A stretch of DNA of 64,000 nucleotides from a bacterium (GTDB lineage: Bacteria; NPL-UPA2; JAUVJM01), in the NCBI GenBank assembly GCA_030606215.1, contig JAUWGW010000004.1, positions 1 to 64,000 of the forward strand, written 5' to 3'. Every line of letters begins with the position of its first letter. The stretch's first letter is position 1. Positions 27,128 through 36,247 of this stretch are shown in pieces. The notes under the pieces were generated by a model. The model was not told the DNA's origin. It did no database searches and was given only the letters and a program-made list of their open reading frames with translations. Both the position numbers and the translations under genes were made by a program.

Positions 27128-28388
27128 ACCCGAGTCTTTCCCTGAGACGGTTCTGCAAGTTTTGAGGGAACTCTCCCTCAAGAACTCGCTTCACAACGGA
27201 ATCCCTCATTACCTTGAACGGGGGTAATCTATAATTCTCGTTATCACCATATTTCTCCATATACTTTTTCCATATAAGCTTCGCAAGATTCTCAAGCCCG
27301 GCTGATTTCTCATCATCACCAATTGCAAGCGACATAAGTGCCTGTCTCAATATCCCATGAATCAGCGCTGACATTTCAAGCGGAGAAGCTCCCTTGATAT
27401 TTTCTCTTATACGGGCGAATATATAGTCTTCAAAGGGCAGACGATAGTGAACAGGGTTTAATTTCCGCAGTCTCCTGTAGCACTCAAGAGATTTCCTGTT
27501 CTGACCATAGGTATAAAGAAGCATCACAGATGATTGAAGAAAATTTTCATGTGCTGATGCTAACCCAGTTTCTCTTCCGTACTTCTCCATCATCTCACGG
27601 TAGAGGCGGTCTGCAGTATCTAAGAACCTGAAATCCGGTTCTGTTAGAATAAACCCCGCAGGTGTTCTGACAAACCTCCCTGTCTCACACAAGCTAATGA
27701 CTGCGTGAAGGATGAGTCTGTCGTAGTTGAGAGCTTGTTCTTCCCCGGAAACCTCAACTCCCTTTGTAAGCCAGTATATAGCATGGGACTGTGCCAGCCT
27801 CCAGTCAAGCGGCCCATAAATTTCCGTCAGTTCCAACATACGCTCCGGTTCAAGTTTCAACTCCTCCATCTCTTCAGAAAGTTTCATCTTGTAATACCAG
27901 TGAAACCTATCATGAAACTTGCCAATCTTATGAAGATATATCCACGCAAGTTCGCGGTAAAGCAGAGTGCTTCTCGGATTATATTTTAACCCCTCATCTC
28001 TCAACAATTCAATCCCGCGTTTTATCCAGGTCCAGCGTTCCTCCGCAGACGGCAATTCCACTGATATATTATAAGCCATGTTCCATGCATTATGCCCCCA
28101 GACCATCTCCATTCTCGGCTCCATCTTCCCTATCCAATCATAAATCTGGACCAGTTCAAAGAATTTGCCTGAGCGTTGTAACTCCATCGCCCTGATCCAG
28201 AGATAGTCCACAATAATGCCGCGAAATCCTCCAAGAGCCGTTGTCGCAAGGACAAGTTCAGGTGGAGCGCTTTCAAAAGGCGATGACAAAAGTTGGAACT
28301 CATCTCTTCCCTCATTCAGCTTCCCCAAACACAGGTGTGTAAGGGAGAAAAACACTACTATGAGAAGAAGAATAACTACACGCTTCAT
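27105..28388 (-). CDS. Conserved envelope protein of unknown function, TPR-like
   Basis: The 427-residue protein has an N-terminal signal or anchor (residues 5-22), then helical repeats resembling TPRs. The best-marked block is TTALGGFRGIIVDYLWIRAMEL followed by QIYDWIGKMEPRMEMVWGHNAWNMAYNIS, then LYRELAWIYLHKIG. I recall this block in PVC-type genomes beside ABC permeases, with no assigned role. It is flanked by the ABC permease (6-base gap) and the sensor kinase (overlap), so it is probably part of the same membrane machine or its signal input. Confidence 0.6.
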   Translation of the reverse strand: MKRVVILLLIVVFFSLTHLCLGKLNEGRDEFQLLSSPFESAPPELVLATTALGGFRGIIVDYLWIRAMELQRSGKFFELVQIYDWIGKMEPRMEMVWGHNAWNMAYNISVELPSAEERWTWIKRGIELLRDEGLKYNPRSTLLYRELAWIYLHKIGKFHDRFHWYYKMKLSEEMEELKLEPERMLELTEIYGPLDWRLAQSHAIYWLTKGVEVSGEEQALNYDRLILHAVISLCETGRFVRTPAGFILTEPDFRFLDTADRLYREMMEKYGRETGLASAHENFLQSSVMLLYTYGQNRKSLECYRRLRKLNPVHYRLPFEDYIFARIRENIKGASPLEMSALIHGILRQALMSLAIGDDEKSAGLENLAKLIWKKYMEKYGDNENYRLPPFKVMRDSVVKRVLEGEFPQNLQNRLRERLGYVSETSE

Positions 28389-28394
28389 ATTGCC

Positions 28395-29651
28395 TCACAG
28401 GTATCCCATATTTGCCAGCTCACGACGGTTGAATATAAGATGCGCAATAACTCCAATCATCCCACAGCGTAATAAAACTATTGCCGCAAATCCCTTCAAA
28501 ACCACAGCCCATCTAATTAAAATGCCGCTTACTACATATGGGACAGGGTCGTATGCTCTCAAATCCGGGAAAACCTTCAATCCGGCTGCCAAAAATTTTC
28601 TTACAAATGCAGTGGTCAATCCAGTGTGACCGGAGTCCAATCCCACCTCAGGAAATAAAAAACTCTGTTTTAGAAGCGCATCAATAAACGGAAAACTGAG
28701 ACTCATCACAAGTACAAATATAGAAAGCAATGTCGCTACAGGGAATGTCAGAAATGTAGATGAAGCCAATCCAACAGCCGAAATAAAAGTAACTCTCAAA
28801 AGTATCAGAAGTATCCCGCGAAACAAGTTCCCGCCAAATCCACCCGCGCGGTAAAGAACAATTACATCGTCATGAGGGAATATTGCTGTAACACCGCTCG
28901 GGGAAATGTTCATAAACTTCACATTGAGTCTTCCCTCAGGAGAAACAACTGACGCAGGAACCTGAAATTCATGAAATGTCCCCCCAGGGAAGGCAGTTGT
29001 CTGCCGGTAAAAACCCCTCTCCATATTCCCAACTGTCCAGACGCCGGCTATTTCAACATTTGGAGCACCTGAGGAGAAATTTCTGAACTTTATATGAATG
29101 ATGTCCTCAGACGGTTTTATCCCGTGAAATTCCCATTCCCGCTCATGGTGCGGCAGGACAACAAATGTAGACTTTTTACCCTCAATAGCTTTCGGTTTTG
29201 TCTCTACCCTCGCAGTCACAACCTGCGTTTTGATCTTAAATTGCTCCTGCTCCCCCCCTTCAACGGGTCTTGCAATATATTTCACAAGTCCATAAATTGC
29301 TCCTCCCGCGCATACAAGCAGTACCATATTAAGCGCCACCACACCAACCCATTTCCCTGCGAGAACTTCCCATCTCCTCACAGGTTTTGTGTCAATTGTG
29401 AATATAGTCTTATCGCGGATATCAGCACAGAACGTTGAAGTTGACAGGAATATCGTCAGAAGAGATAGAACAATGTTCAGAACGCTGAGCGAATAGGCAA
29501 GTGTTATCTGAACCTTCCCTTTCTGTGTATCACTTTCCAGGGTAAATGGGATTGAGACAACTACTGCTATGAGGAAAAACACAAATGCTATTACAAGTTT
29601 CATCCTCATCCCGTGACGAATTGTGTTAATTGCAATAGCCAGTAATTTCAT
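28395..29651 (-). CDS. ABC-2-type transporter permease with a large extracytoplasmic insert
   Basis: The 418-residue protein has an N-terminal membrane segment (IAFVFFLIAVVVSIPF), two or three segments around residues 45-115 with the ABC-2 motif TKPVRRWEVLAGKWVGV, a soluble beta-rich insert of about 150 residues (115-270), then three or four C-terminal segments. The insert is unusual for an ABC-2 permease and would lie in the periplasm. Its start overlaps the ATPase stop as ATGA, so the pair should form one transporter. Confidence 0.8.
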   Translation of the reverse strand: MKLLAIAINTIRHGMRMKLVIAFVFFLIAVVVSIPFTLESDTQKGKVQITLAYSLSVLNIVLSLLTIFLSTSTFCADIRDKTIFTIDTKPVRRWEVLAGKWVGVVALNMVLLVCAGGAIYGLVKYIARPVEGGEQEQFKIKTQVVTARVETKPKAIEGKKSTFVVLPHHEREWEFHGIKPSEDIIHIKFRNFSSGAPNVEIAGVWTVGNMERGFYRQTTAFPGGTFHEFQVPASVVSPEGRLNVKFMNISPSGVTAIFPHDDVIVLYRAGGFGGNLFRGILLILLRVTFISAVGLASSTFLTFPVATLLSIFVLVMSLSFPFIDALLKQSFLFPEVGLDSGHTGLTTAFVRKFLAAGLKVFPDLRAYDPVPYVVSGILIRWAVVLKGFAAIVLLRCGMIGVIAHLIFNRRELANMGYL

Positions 29652-30589
29652 TCGTTCTCTGTTAGTCTTTTGATGACAGACTTCCTGGGTGGTGGTGACT
29701 CAGCTTCTTCAGTCCGGGTTATCTGCTCTTTCCCTCCTGGAGACTCAAAACTGTGGACTGTTTCAAGGAAAAACTCTTCCAGAGATTCCATCGGCTTTGT
29801 TAGTTCTGCCTCAGCCCCTTTCTCCTCTTCATTTATAATGTTTAGAACCTTTTCGACTGTTTCTTTGGAAATGTTAGATGCTGAAATCTGAGTAACATCC
29901 TTCATTGTGAGGAGTTCATCTACTTTCCCCTCTGCAATTAACCTGCCTTCGTAGAGGATTGCGATTCTATCACACACGTCTTCAACATCAGCAAGGAGGT
30001 GACTTGAGAGAAAAACAGTTTTTCCTCTCTTTTTCAGCTTCAGAATGAGGTCTTTCACCTCCCGCCTCCCTACCGGGTCAAGTCCACTTGTTGCCTCATC
30101 AAGAATCAGGAGGTCAGGGTCATTAATCAGAGCCTGCGCAAAGCCGATTCTCCTCGCCATACCTTTTGAATACTCGCCCACGGGGCGGGTTCTTGATGGA
30201 GCTAACCCTAACATCTTCAGGAGTTTCTCCCCGCGCTTCTTTCGTTCACCTGAGGGCAGTTCAAAAAGCCGCCCATAAAAATCCAGGGTCTCGCCGGCAT
30301 TGAGATAGTTGTAGAAATAGGACTCTTCAGGGAGGAAACCGACGCGTGTTTTTGACAGGCTATCCCTTGGAGATAATCCGAAAATCCTTACAATCCCCGA
30401 AGTGGGGAAAAGAAGTCCGAGCATGAGTTTTATCGCTGTGGTTTTACCAGAACCATTTGGACCAAGCAAACCAAATACTTCGCCGCCATGTACGGTAAGG
30501 TTTAAATTATCAACGGCTCGGACCTTGTCTCTGTGCCAGAAATCCTTGAATACTTTTGTCAGCCCTATAGTCTCAATAACAGGTTTCAT
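29648..30589 (-). CDS. ABC transporter ATP-binding protein
   Basis: The 313-residue ATPase has Walker A (GLLGPNGSGKTTA), the Q-loop region, signature YSKGMARRIGFAQAL, Walker B (LLILDEATSGLDP) and the H-loop SSHL. The C-terminal about 90 residues are charged and proline-rich. The ATG at 30589 starts MKPVIETIGLTKVF. It probably powers the adjacent permease (28395-29651), and perhaps also the second ABC-2 permease at the head of the operon. Confidence 0.9.
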   Translation of the reverse strand: MKPVIETIGLTKVFKDFWHRDKVRAVDNLNLTVHGGEVFGLLGPNGSGKTTAIKLMLGLLFPTSGIVRIFGLSPRDSLSKTRVGFLPEESYFYNYLNAGETLDFYGRLFELPSGERKKRGEKLLKMLGLAPSRTRPVGEYSKGMARRIGFAQALINDPDLLILDEATSGLDPVGRREVKDLILKLKKRGKTVFLSSHLLADVEDVCDRIAILYEGRLIAEGKVDELLTMKDVTQISASNISKETVEKVLNIINEEEKGAEAELTKPMESLEEFFLETVHSFESPGGKEQITRTEEAESPPPRKSVIKRLTENE

Positions 30590-30605
30590 ATTCAGAAATT
30601 CAACT

Positions 30606-32501
30606 TCACTGGGTGTATCCAACAAGGCGTGCGCTGTTGAACACAACTACTAATGAAATAACCATGTAGAAAATAGCCGCTATAATCGGGGTAAGAATCC
30701 CCGCGCCAGAAAGTGTCAATCCACCAATTATGCATAAGACTGCAAAGGCAAGATTCTGATAGACAATTCGCATCGCCCTCCGTGAGAGTTTTATCAGAAA
30801 AGGCAGCCGCCCCAAATCAGAGCTCATAAGAGCAATTGTCGCACTGTTTATCGCTACATCACTCCCTGCAGCGCCCATTGCCACCCCGATATCTCCAGCC
30901 GCCAGCGCAGGCGCATCATTCACACCATCACCCACAACAGCTACTCTGTGCTCCCTTTTCTTCATCTCACCGACTAATTGAAGTTTTCTCTCGGGCAGAC
31001 ATTCAGCTTCAAACTGAGTGCACCCAAGCTCATCTGAAACCCTCCTCGCTACCGGTTCCTTATCACCGGTAAACATCATCACCTCTCTGAGCCCGAGTTT
31101 TTTGAGTTCATCAACTGCATCCCTCGCCCCAGACCTCGTCCTGTCCTCAAGCCCGACACAACCTATACACTTCCCACCCTTCGCTACGAAAAGAGCGCTC
31201 AGCCCTTCCATTCCGCTGCTCTGAATGAGATTCGTGTCAACACCCTGCTCGGCTAACCATCGCTCCCTGCCAATGTGGACTGCCTCCCCTTTGAGAACTG
31301 CCGTCACGCCTCTCCCTGCTACCTCCTTGAAATCCCTGCATTCATCAAATTCAAGTTCCGCTTCTTTCGCTACCTGAACAATCGCCTTAGCCATCGGGTG
31401 ATTACTATGCCTTTCAACCGAACCGGCTATCCTGAGAAGTTCCTCAGCAGAAACATTTCCCGCAGGGAGAAGGCGTTTCACAGCAAGCTCCCCGGTTGTA
31501 AGTGTTCCTGTCTTATCAAATGCAATTGCAGTCAGCCCCCCTGCCAGTTCAATATCCCCGACATTTTTGATAAGGACACCCATCCTCGCCGCACACGCAA
31601 GAGCGGCCACCATTGCTGTTGGCATTGCGAGTATTACCGCAGTTGGGCAGCTGACAACAAGAGCCGTGATTGCTCTTGTTGTCTCGCGTGTGAAGAAAAA
31701 TATTGTCCCTGCAACCATTACTACAACAGGCGTATACCAGCCCATGTAGCGGTCCATCATACGCATTATTGGGAGTCTCGTCTCTTGAGCCTGAATTATC
31801 AGCGTTCTGACTCTTCCAAGAATCGTTTCCGTTCCTGCCCTTATCACCCTGACCCTCAGAAGAGAAGTGAGATTAGTTGTGCCTGCAAATATATCATCCC
31901 CTTCAGTCTTATCAGCCGGCATAGACTCTCCTGTAATTGTCGCTTCATTTATTGCACTTGCTCCCTCAAGAATCACACCATCTGCAGGCACGTTTTCACC
32001 AGGACGTATTAATATGATTTGTCCCGGAGAAAGTTTCTCCGCAGGAATTTCCACTTCAGACCCATCTTCTCTCAAAAATCTTGCCTTTCTCGGACTTAAA
32101 ACAACTAATTTCTCAAGTGCGGCGTGAGCTCCAATAGCCGCCCTCCTTTCCACAAGTTCTGCTATCAGCATAAAGAAAGCCACAATACCTGCTGTCTGAT
32201 AATCTTGAAGTGCAAAACAGGCAATGAGAGCCAGCGCTACAAGTTCAGACATCCTCTGTTCACCGCGAATAAGGCCGCCTGCCGCATTCCAAATAATTGG
32301 AACACTCAAAATAACCGCTCCAATCATAGCGCTTATAGCGCTGATTTGAGCTTCACCGAAAAAAGCATCCGCAAGGAACGAGTTAATTACAAGAGCCGCC
32401 CCAAGAAAAGTTCCTGTCAGGCGGAGCATTACCCTCCGCTCTCTTGCCTCAACAGGTTCTTTATTTTTCCGGTCCAATGATATACCTGATTTCTCCTTCA
32501 T
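30606..32501 (-). CDS. P1B-like metal-transporting P-type ATPase with a CPT motif and no HMA domain
   Basis: The 631-residue pump has TGES (190-193), the metal-site motif C285-P-T287 in VVSCPTAVILAMP, phosphorylation site DKTGT (D329), the SNHPMAKAI HP motif, MFTGD and GDGVNDAPAL. Most heavy-metal pumps have CPC, SPC, CPH or TPC; CPT is rare, and the usual N-terminal metal-binding domain is absent. The substrate cannot be assigned. It overlaps the HflK-like gene by 41 bases. Confidence 0.88.
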   Translation of the reverse strand: MKEKSGISLDRKNKEPVEARERRVMLRLTGTFLGAALVINSFLADAFFGEAQISAISAMIGAVILSVPIIWNAAGGLIRGEQRMSELVALALIACFALQDYQTAGIVAFFMLIAELVERRAAIGAHAALEKLVVLSPRKARFLREDGSEVEIPAEKLSPGQIILIRPGENVPADGVILEGASAINEATITGESMPADKTEGDDIFAGTTNLTSLLRVRVIRAGTETILGRVRTLIIQAQETRLPIMRMMDRYMGWYTPVVVMVAGTIFFFTRETTRAITALVVSCPTAVILAMPTAMVAALACAARMGVLIKNVGDIELAGGLTAIAFDKTGTLTTGELAVKRLLPAGNVSAEELLRIAGSVERHSNHPMAKAIVQVAKEAELEFDECRDFKEVAGRGVTAVLKGEAVHIGRERWLAEQGVDTNLIQSSGMEGLSALFVAKGGKCIGCVGLEDRTRSGARDAVDELKKLGLREVMMFTGDKEPVARRVSDELGCTQFEAECLPERKLQLVGEMKKREHRVAVVGDGVNDAPALAAGDIGVAMGAAGSDVAINSATIALMSSDLGRLPFLIKLSRRAMRIVYQNLAFAVLCIIGGLTLSGAGILTPIIAAIFYMVISLVVVFNSARLVGYTQ

Positions 32502-33495
32502 CGCCCTTCCCGATAATAAATCTTTCCTCAGTTCCAGCTATAACCTCTCCAATCACTTCCTGGTAGAGCTGATTCAGAAAAACATTGAGTCTTTCCGGCT
32601 CCCCGGGATATTCTCGCAAAAGGTCCTGCAGATACTGCGCATCCGCCTTCGCAGATTCAACTACCCTTGTTTTGTATGTTGCTGCCTCTGATATCACTCT
32701 TGCGGCTTCGCCTTTGACTTCATTGACTATACGGCTTGCGTAGGCACGCGCAGAATTTATATTTTTACTACTCTCCTGCTCAGCACGGATCACAGAATTG
32801 AATGCGTCCCTCACCTGCTGTGGAGGCATCATTTCTCTCAGGTCAACACCTTCAATGAAAAGACCGATATTCCTGCGTTCAAGCTCCCCGAGGATACCAA
32901 CCTGCACCTTTCTCCTCAACTCATCAACGTTTGTTCTGAGCGCCTCATCCACTCCAAAATTAGAAGTTTCACGAATAACAGAATTCTTCGCAATTATCGC
33001 AAGCACTTTTTCCGGCTCCTCCGCAGAAGTAATATAAGCTACGGGGTCAGCTATTGTGTATCTAATTGCCCATCCTGAATGGACTATATTCCCATCCCCT
33101 GTGAGACAGTATTCATCTAACCCCGGATATAACTTGTCAGCCACTTTCCTTTGCCCTCCCCGCGTCTTCTCCAGCTCTCCGGGCATAAAGGATACCTCTA
33201 TACTGTGAACACGCGCCACAGGTATGATTATGTGCTCATCAATGGGGAAAGGCCATGCCCAGTGCAGACCAGGTTCAAGAACAGTCCCCGCCATCGCTCC
33301 AAACCTGAGTACAATCCCGGCTTCATGCTGCTCTACAACAAATATCCCGGATGTCAAATAAAGAATTAAAACTCCTGCCATAATCACTTTCAGAATGTTA
33401 AAGCTGAGTCTCAGAGCATCTGAGAGAGAACTCCTCGCAACCTCAACCGTCCCCCCGGGCGCTTGATTTTCCCCACCGTTCATTTCATCACTCAT
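32461..33495 (-). CDS. SPFH/band-7 protein, HflK-like
   Basis: The 344-residue protein has a hydrophilic N-terminus, one membrane segment (about 34-55) and an SPFH domain (VEQHEAGIVLRFGAMAGTVLEPGLHWAWPFPIDE), then a helical region rich in A, E and K (NEVKGEAARVISEAATYKTRVVESAKADAQY). It resembles HflK, which forms large cage-like rings with HflC around FtsH. No ftsH is present here. It overlaps the next SPFH gene by 8 bases. Confidence 0.88.
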   Translation of the reverse strand: MSDEMNGGENQAPGGTVEVARSSLSDALRLSFNILKVIMAGVLILYLTSGIFVVEQHEAGIVLRFGAMAGTVLEPGLHWAWPFPIDEHIIIPVARVHSIEVSFMPGELEKTRGGQRKVADKLYPGLDEYCLTGDGNIVHSGWAIRYTIADPVAYITSAEEPEKVLAIIAKNSVIRETSNFGVDEALRTNVDELRRKVQVGILGELERRNIGLFIEGVDLREMMPPQQVRDAFNSVIRAEQESSKNINSARAYASRIVNEVKGEAARVISEAATYKTRVVESAKADAQYLQDLLREYPGEPERLNVFLNQLYQEVIGEVIAGTEERFIIGKGDEGEIRYIIGPEK

Positions 33496-34381
33496 TTAAT
33501 TCAGGCATTCCTTCCAGCAAATCATATGGAGGCATACCGGTATCCAGGACAATTGTTGTTTTCTCTTTAAGCGTATCTCTTAAAGCATCAAGTTTCCTGA
33601 GGAATATTGCAAGTTCTTCGTTTTCTGAAAAAACACCATAATACTTTGCCGCAAGCGCATCCCCTTCACCCATTATTCTCTTTGCTTCCGCCTCCGCCAT
33701 TGCAAGAATTCTGTCTCTCTCACTTTCTGCCTCAGCTCTGATCTTATTCGCTTCACCCTCACCTTCAGCGCGGTAGCGTTCTGCAATCCGTTCTCTCTCC
33801 TTCCTCATCCGCTCAAAAACCTTCGCAGTTGTATCCTCAGGAAGCGCCATCTGTTTTATCCTGACAAACTCAACACCAATACCATACCGTTCCTCAGTCT
33901 CGGTTGAGACAAGTTTTAGCATCTCCTCTTCAATCTCATCAAACTGTAAGCTCCCGGAATCTGTAGATATAAAATGGTTCAGGGGATGTCTTCCTATAAC
34001 TGCATTTTTATAATTCCTCAGAACGCTCTGCAAATTTTTCTCAGCTTCAAGTTCTGTCCCAACACTCTCTAAGAATTTAAGAGGGTTCTGAATCCTCCAG
34101 GCAAGAGATGCAGTAATAATGAGGTTTTTGCCATCCCTCGTATATGTTTCCTCAAATTTGCTGTCAAGAACCTTCAGGCGAGAATCAAATCTGTAGAGAG
34201 ATTGTATTGGCCATGGCCATTTCCAGTAAAGCCCCGGTTCACTCAAAACAAGAACAGGTCTGCCAAATGTTGTAAGGACAACCTGCTCATTGAGCCTTAC
34301 CTGGAAAGCAATAAGGTAAAGCGCGAGAATTACGAGAATTATTCCAGCAGTTATAATTGTAAAAATGTTCTTTTTCATCAT
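33488..34381 (-). CDS. SPFH/band-7 protein, HflC-like
   Basis: The 297-residue protein has an N-terminal membrane segment (6-27), an SPFH domain (NEQVVLTTFGRPVLVLSEPGLYWKWPWPIQ) and a long charged coiled coil (ERMRKERERIAERYRAEGEGEANKI) that matches HflC. It should pair with the HflK-like protein. It begins directly at the end of the large SPFH gene, which implies coupled translation of all three SPFH subunits. Confidence 0.9.
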   Translation of the reverse strand: MMKKNIFTIITAGIILVILALYLIAFQVRLNEQVVLTTFGRPVLVLSEPGLYWKWPWPIQSLYRFDSRLKVLDSKFEETYTRDGKNLIITASLAWRIQNPLKFLESVGTELEAEKNLQSVLRNYKNAVIGRHPLNHFISTDSGSLQFDEIEEEMLKLVSTETEERYGIGVEFVRIKQMALPEDTTAKVFERMRKERERIAERYRAEGEGEANKIRAEAESERDRILAMAEAEAKRIMGEGDALAAKYYGVFSENEELAIFLRKLDALRDTLKEKTTIVLDTGMPPYDLLEGMPELNE

Positions 34382-36247
34382 TTACTCCTCCATTTCTGTC
34401 AAATCAATATCCAGAAGTTCAGGTCTGAGTTTCTCTTTCATATCTACAATTGTAACCTGATGAGCTTTAGCTTTCTCAGGCACAACATATTTCCTGAGGT
34501 TCTTCAGCTTTTCTTCAAGCGCATCCAGAAACTTTCTCATTCGATAAACCTTCTTGCAAGATTTGTCTGCGGAATATTGTTTCATGAACTGCTCTGCTCT
34601 CGCACCTGCCACCGTTTGCCGGCGGAACTTGTACGCAGAAGCTTCCGTTTTCAGCACCTTTTCCTGATACTCAGCTAATGGGATGATTTTGTTTCTGTAA
34701 GATTCCGCCGCAAGTACACTTGTATGTTTCTCCTCAATTGCCCCCACCACTTCCTCAAAGGCACCTGCAACCTCTACAGGAGGATGAACATTTTCAAAAC
34801 CAACATATAATATTTCCAGCCCAAGTTCCGCGTGCTCACACGCATCTGCTATACGACGAGCCAGATGTTTTGAAGCCTGTAATCTACCCGGGCCCATTAT
34901 GTCAAATAAGTCAACGCTCACCATGAAGCGCACAAGTTCCCTTGACGCGATACTCTCAAGAACTTTCACAGGGTCCTGTTTTTTATAGAGAAAAGTCCGT
35001 AAATCATTTATGCGATATTGAATATCAACAGAGGTGTTCAAAAAATTAACAGGGACAGCCTCTAAATCTTCCCTTTCCCCTGAAACTGTCTCACTGCTGG
35101 CAACAATGAGATTATTCACGCCGCAGCCATGTTCCACAGTCCACAAAATTACATCCCTGTGCGCTCCATGCGCTTCATGTCTTCCACGCTCTCCATGCAC
35201 ACCTATTGTCACCGTCTCAATTCGTCTCGTCGGATATTTGAAAACACTCTCAACAGGCCACGGTAATTTGAAATGAAGTCCCGGCTCAAGTATATCGTCA
35301 GCGGGACTCCCGAATCTTTCCACTATTGCAGTCTCTTCCGGATTGACAACAACTATACATGTGAGACCGTAAAATGCAATTATCTGGAAAAGGATGATTG
35401 GCGCTATCGCCCTTTCAAGGAATCTGTAGAACCACGTCTGGGAAATTTCAAGTCCGAACTGGTAGTCCAGAGCTTCAGCTACTGTTTTGAGCGCTCCGGA
35501 AGGTCTCGCCAGCATCCTGAGCATCCTGCTGGAATACGGCGGATGATATTCAAGAGACGGGACCCTTGGCCTGTAAATATGGAGGATAAAGTTCAAAACC
35601 AGCTCAATTCCCAGTATTCCTGCCACCAGCGGAATTGCGAAAGAAATAAATTTTTCAACCTTCGGCAATCCTAAATAAATCGTTACCAATCCACAGGAAA
35701 CTGCTATGGAACATATTGCGCAGAGTATGGATATTGCTCCACCTGCCTCAATTAACCTCCACCGTGCAGCAGTCGCAAGCCCACTTGCATATCTCCCAAA
35801 AATAAACAGAACAAACGCAATTCCGGCAACTCCAGCTGCCGCGGCAGCAGTTCTTCCAATGCCGGCTTCTAACAAGGGGAAAATACCTGCAAATTTCAGA
35901 AGAGGCACAGCAGCCATGTAGAATGCTATCAGGAGAGAAACGCCGGGTAAGAACCACCGCTCCATTTGTCTGAGGCGCACCTTTGCACTGAAAGAGTCAT
36001 AACTCTCATCTTCAAAAAGATGTGAACTTTTTGGCGCTTTCTCCTTCAGAGCTTTGACATTATCCTCTTCAACAGTTACAAGAAACTTCTGTCTCAGGTG
36101 GATGAATACAACTCCCCAGATAAGTCCGGACCCAAAGATAAGAAGAGACAGAAGAACCGGAGATTGGGTCCCGCTCCAGATACCGAGAAAAGCTGATAGA
36201 CATGAGAATATTATATGTAATACAAAACCAAAAAAAGCTACCTTCAT
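34382..36247 (-). CDS. Polytopic membrane protein fused to an SPFH domain
   Basis: The 621-residue protein starts with about six membrane segments in residues 1-250, including a Gly/Ala-rich one (AAAAAGVAGIAFVLF). A further segment (about 285-305) leads into an SPFH domain (VNPEETAIVERFGSPADDILEPGLHFKLPWPVESVFKYP) and a C-terminal helical region. Ordinary HflK has a single membrane segment, so this is a third, enlarged SPFH paralogue. The first ABC permease overlaps its start as ATGA. Confidence 0.82.
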   Translation of the reverse strand: MKVAFFGFVLHIIFSCLSAFLGIWSGTQSPVLLSLLIFGSGLIWGVVFIHLRQKFLVTVEEDNVKALKEKAPKSSHLFEDESYDSFSAKVRLRQMERWFLPGVSLLIAFYMAAVPLLKFAGIFPLLEAGIGRTAAAAAGVAGIAFVLFIFGRYASGLATAARWRLIEAGGAISILCAICSIAVSCGLVTIYLGLPKVEKFISFAIPLVAGILGIELVLNFILHIYRPRVPSLEYHPPYSSRMLRMLARPSGALKTVAEALDYQFGLEISQTWFYRFLERAIAPIILFQIIAFYGLTCIVVVNPEETAIVERFGSPADDILEPGLHFKLPWPVESVFKYPTRRIETVTIGVHGERGRHEAHGAHRDVILWTVEHGCGVNNLIVASSETVSGEREDLEAVPVNFLNTSVDIQYRINDLRTFLYKKQDPVKVLESIASRELVRFMVSVDLFDIMGPGRLQASKHLARRIADACEHAELGLEILYVGFENVHPPVEVAGAFEEVVGAIEEKHTSVLAAESYRNKIIPLAEYQEKVLKTEASAYKFRRQTVAGARAEQFMKQYSADKSCKKVYRMRKFLDALEEKLKNLRKYVVPEKAKAHQVTIVDMKEKLRPELLDIDLTEMEE

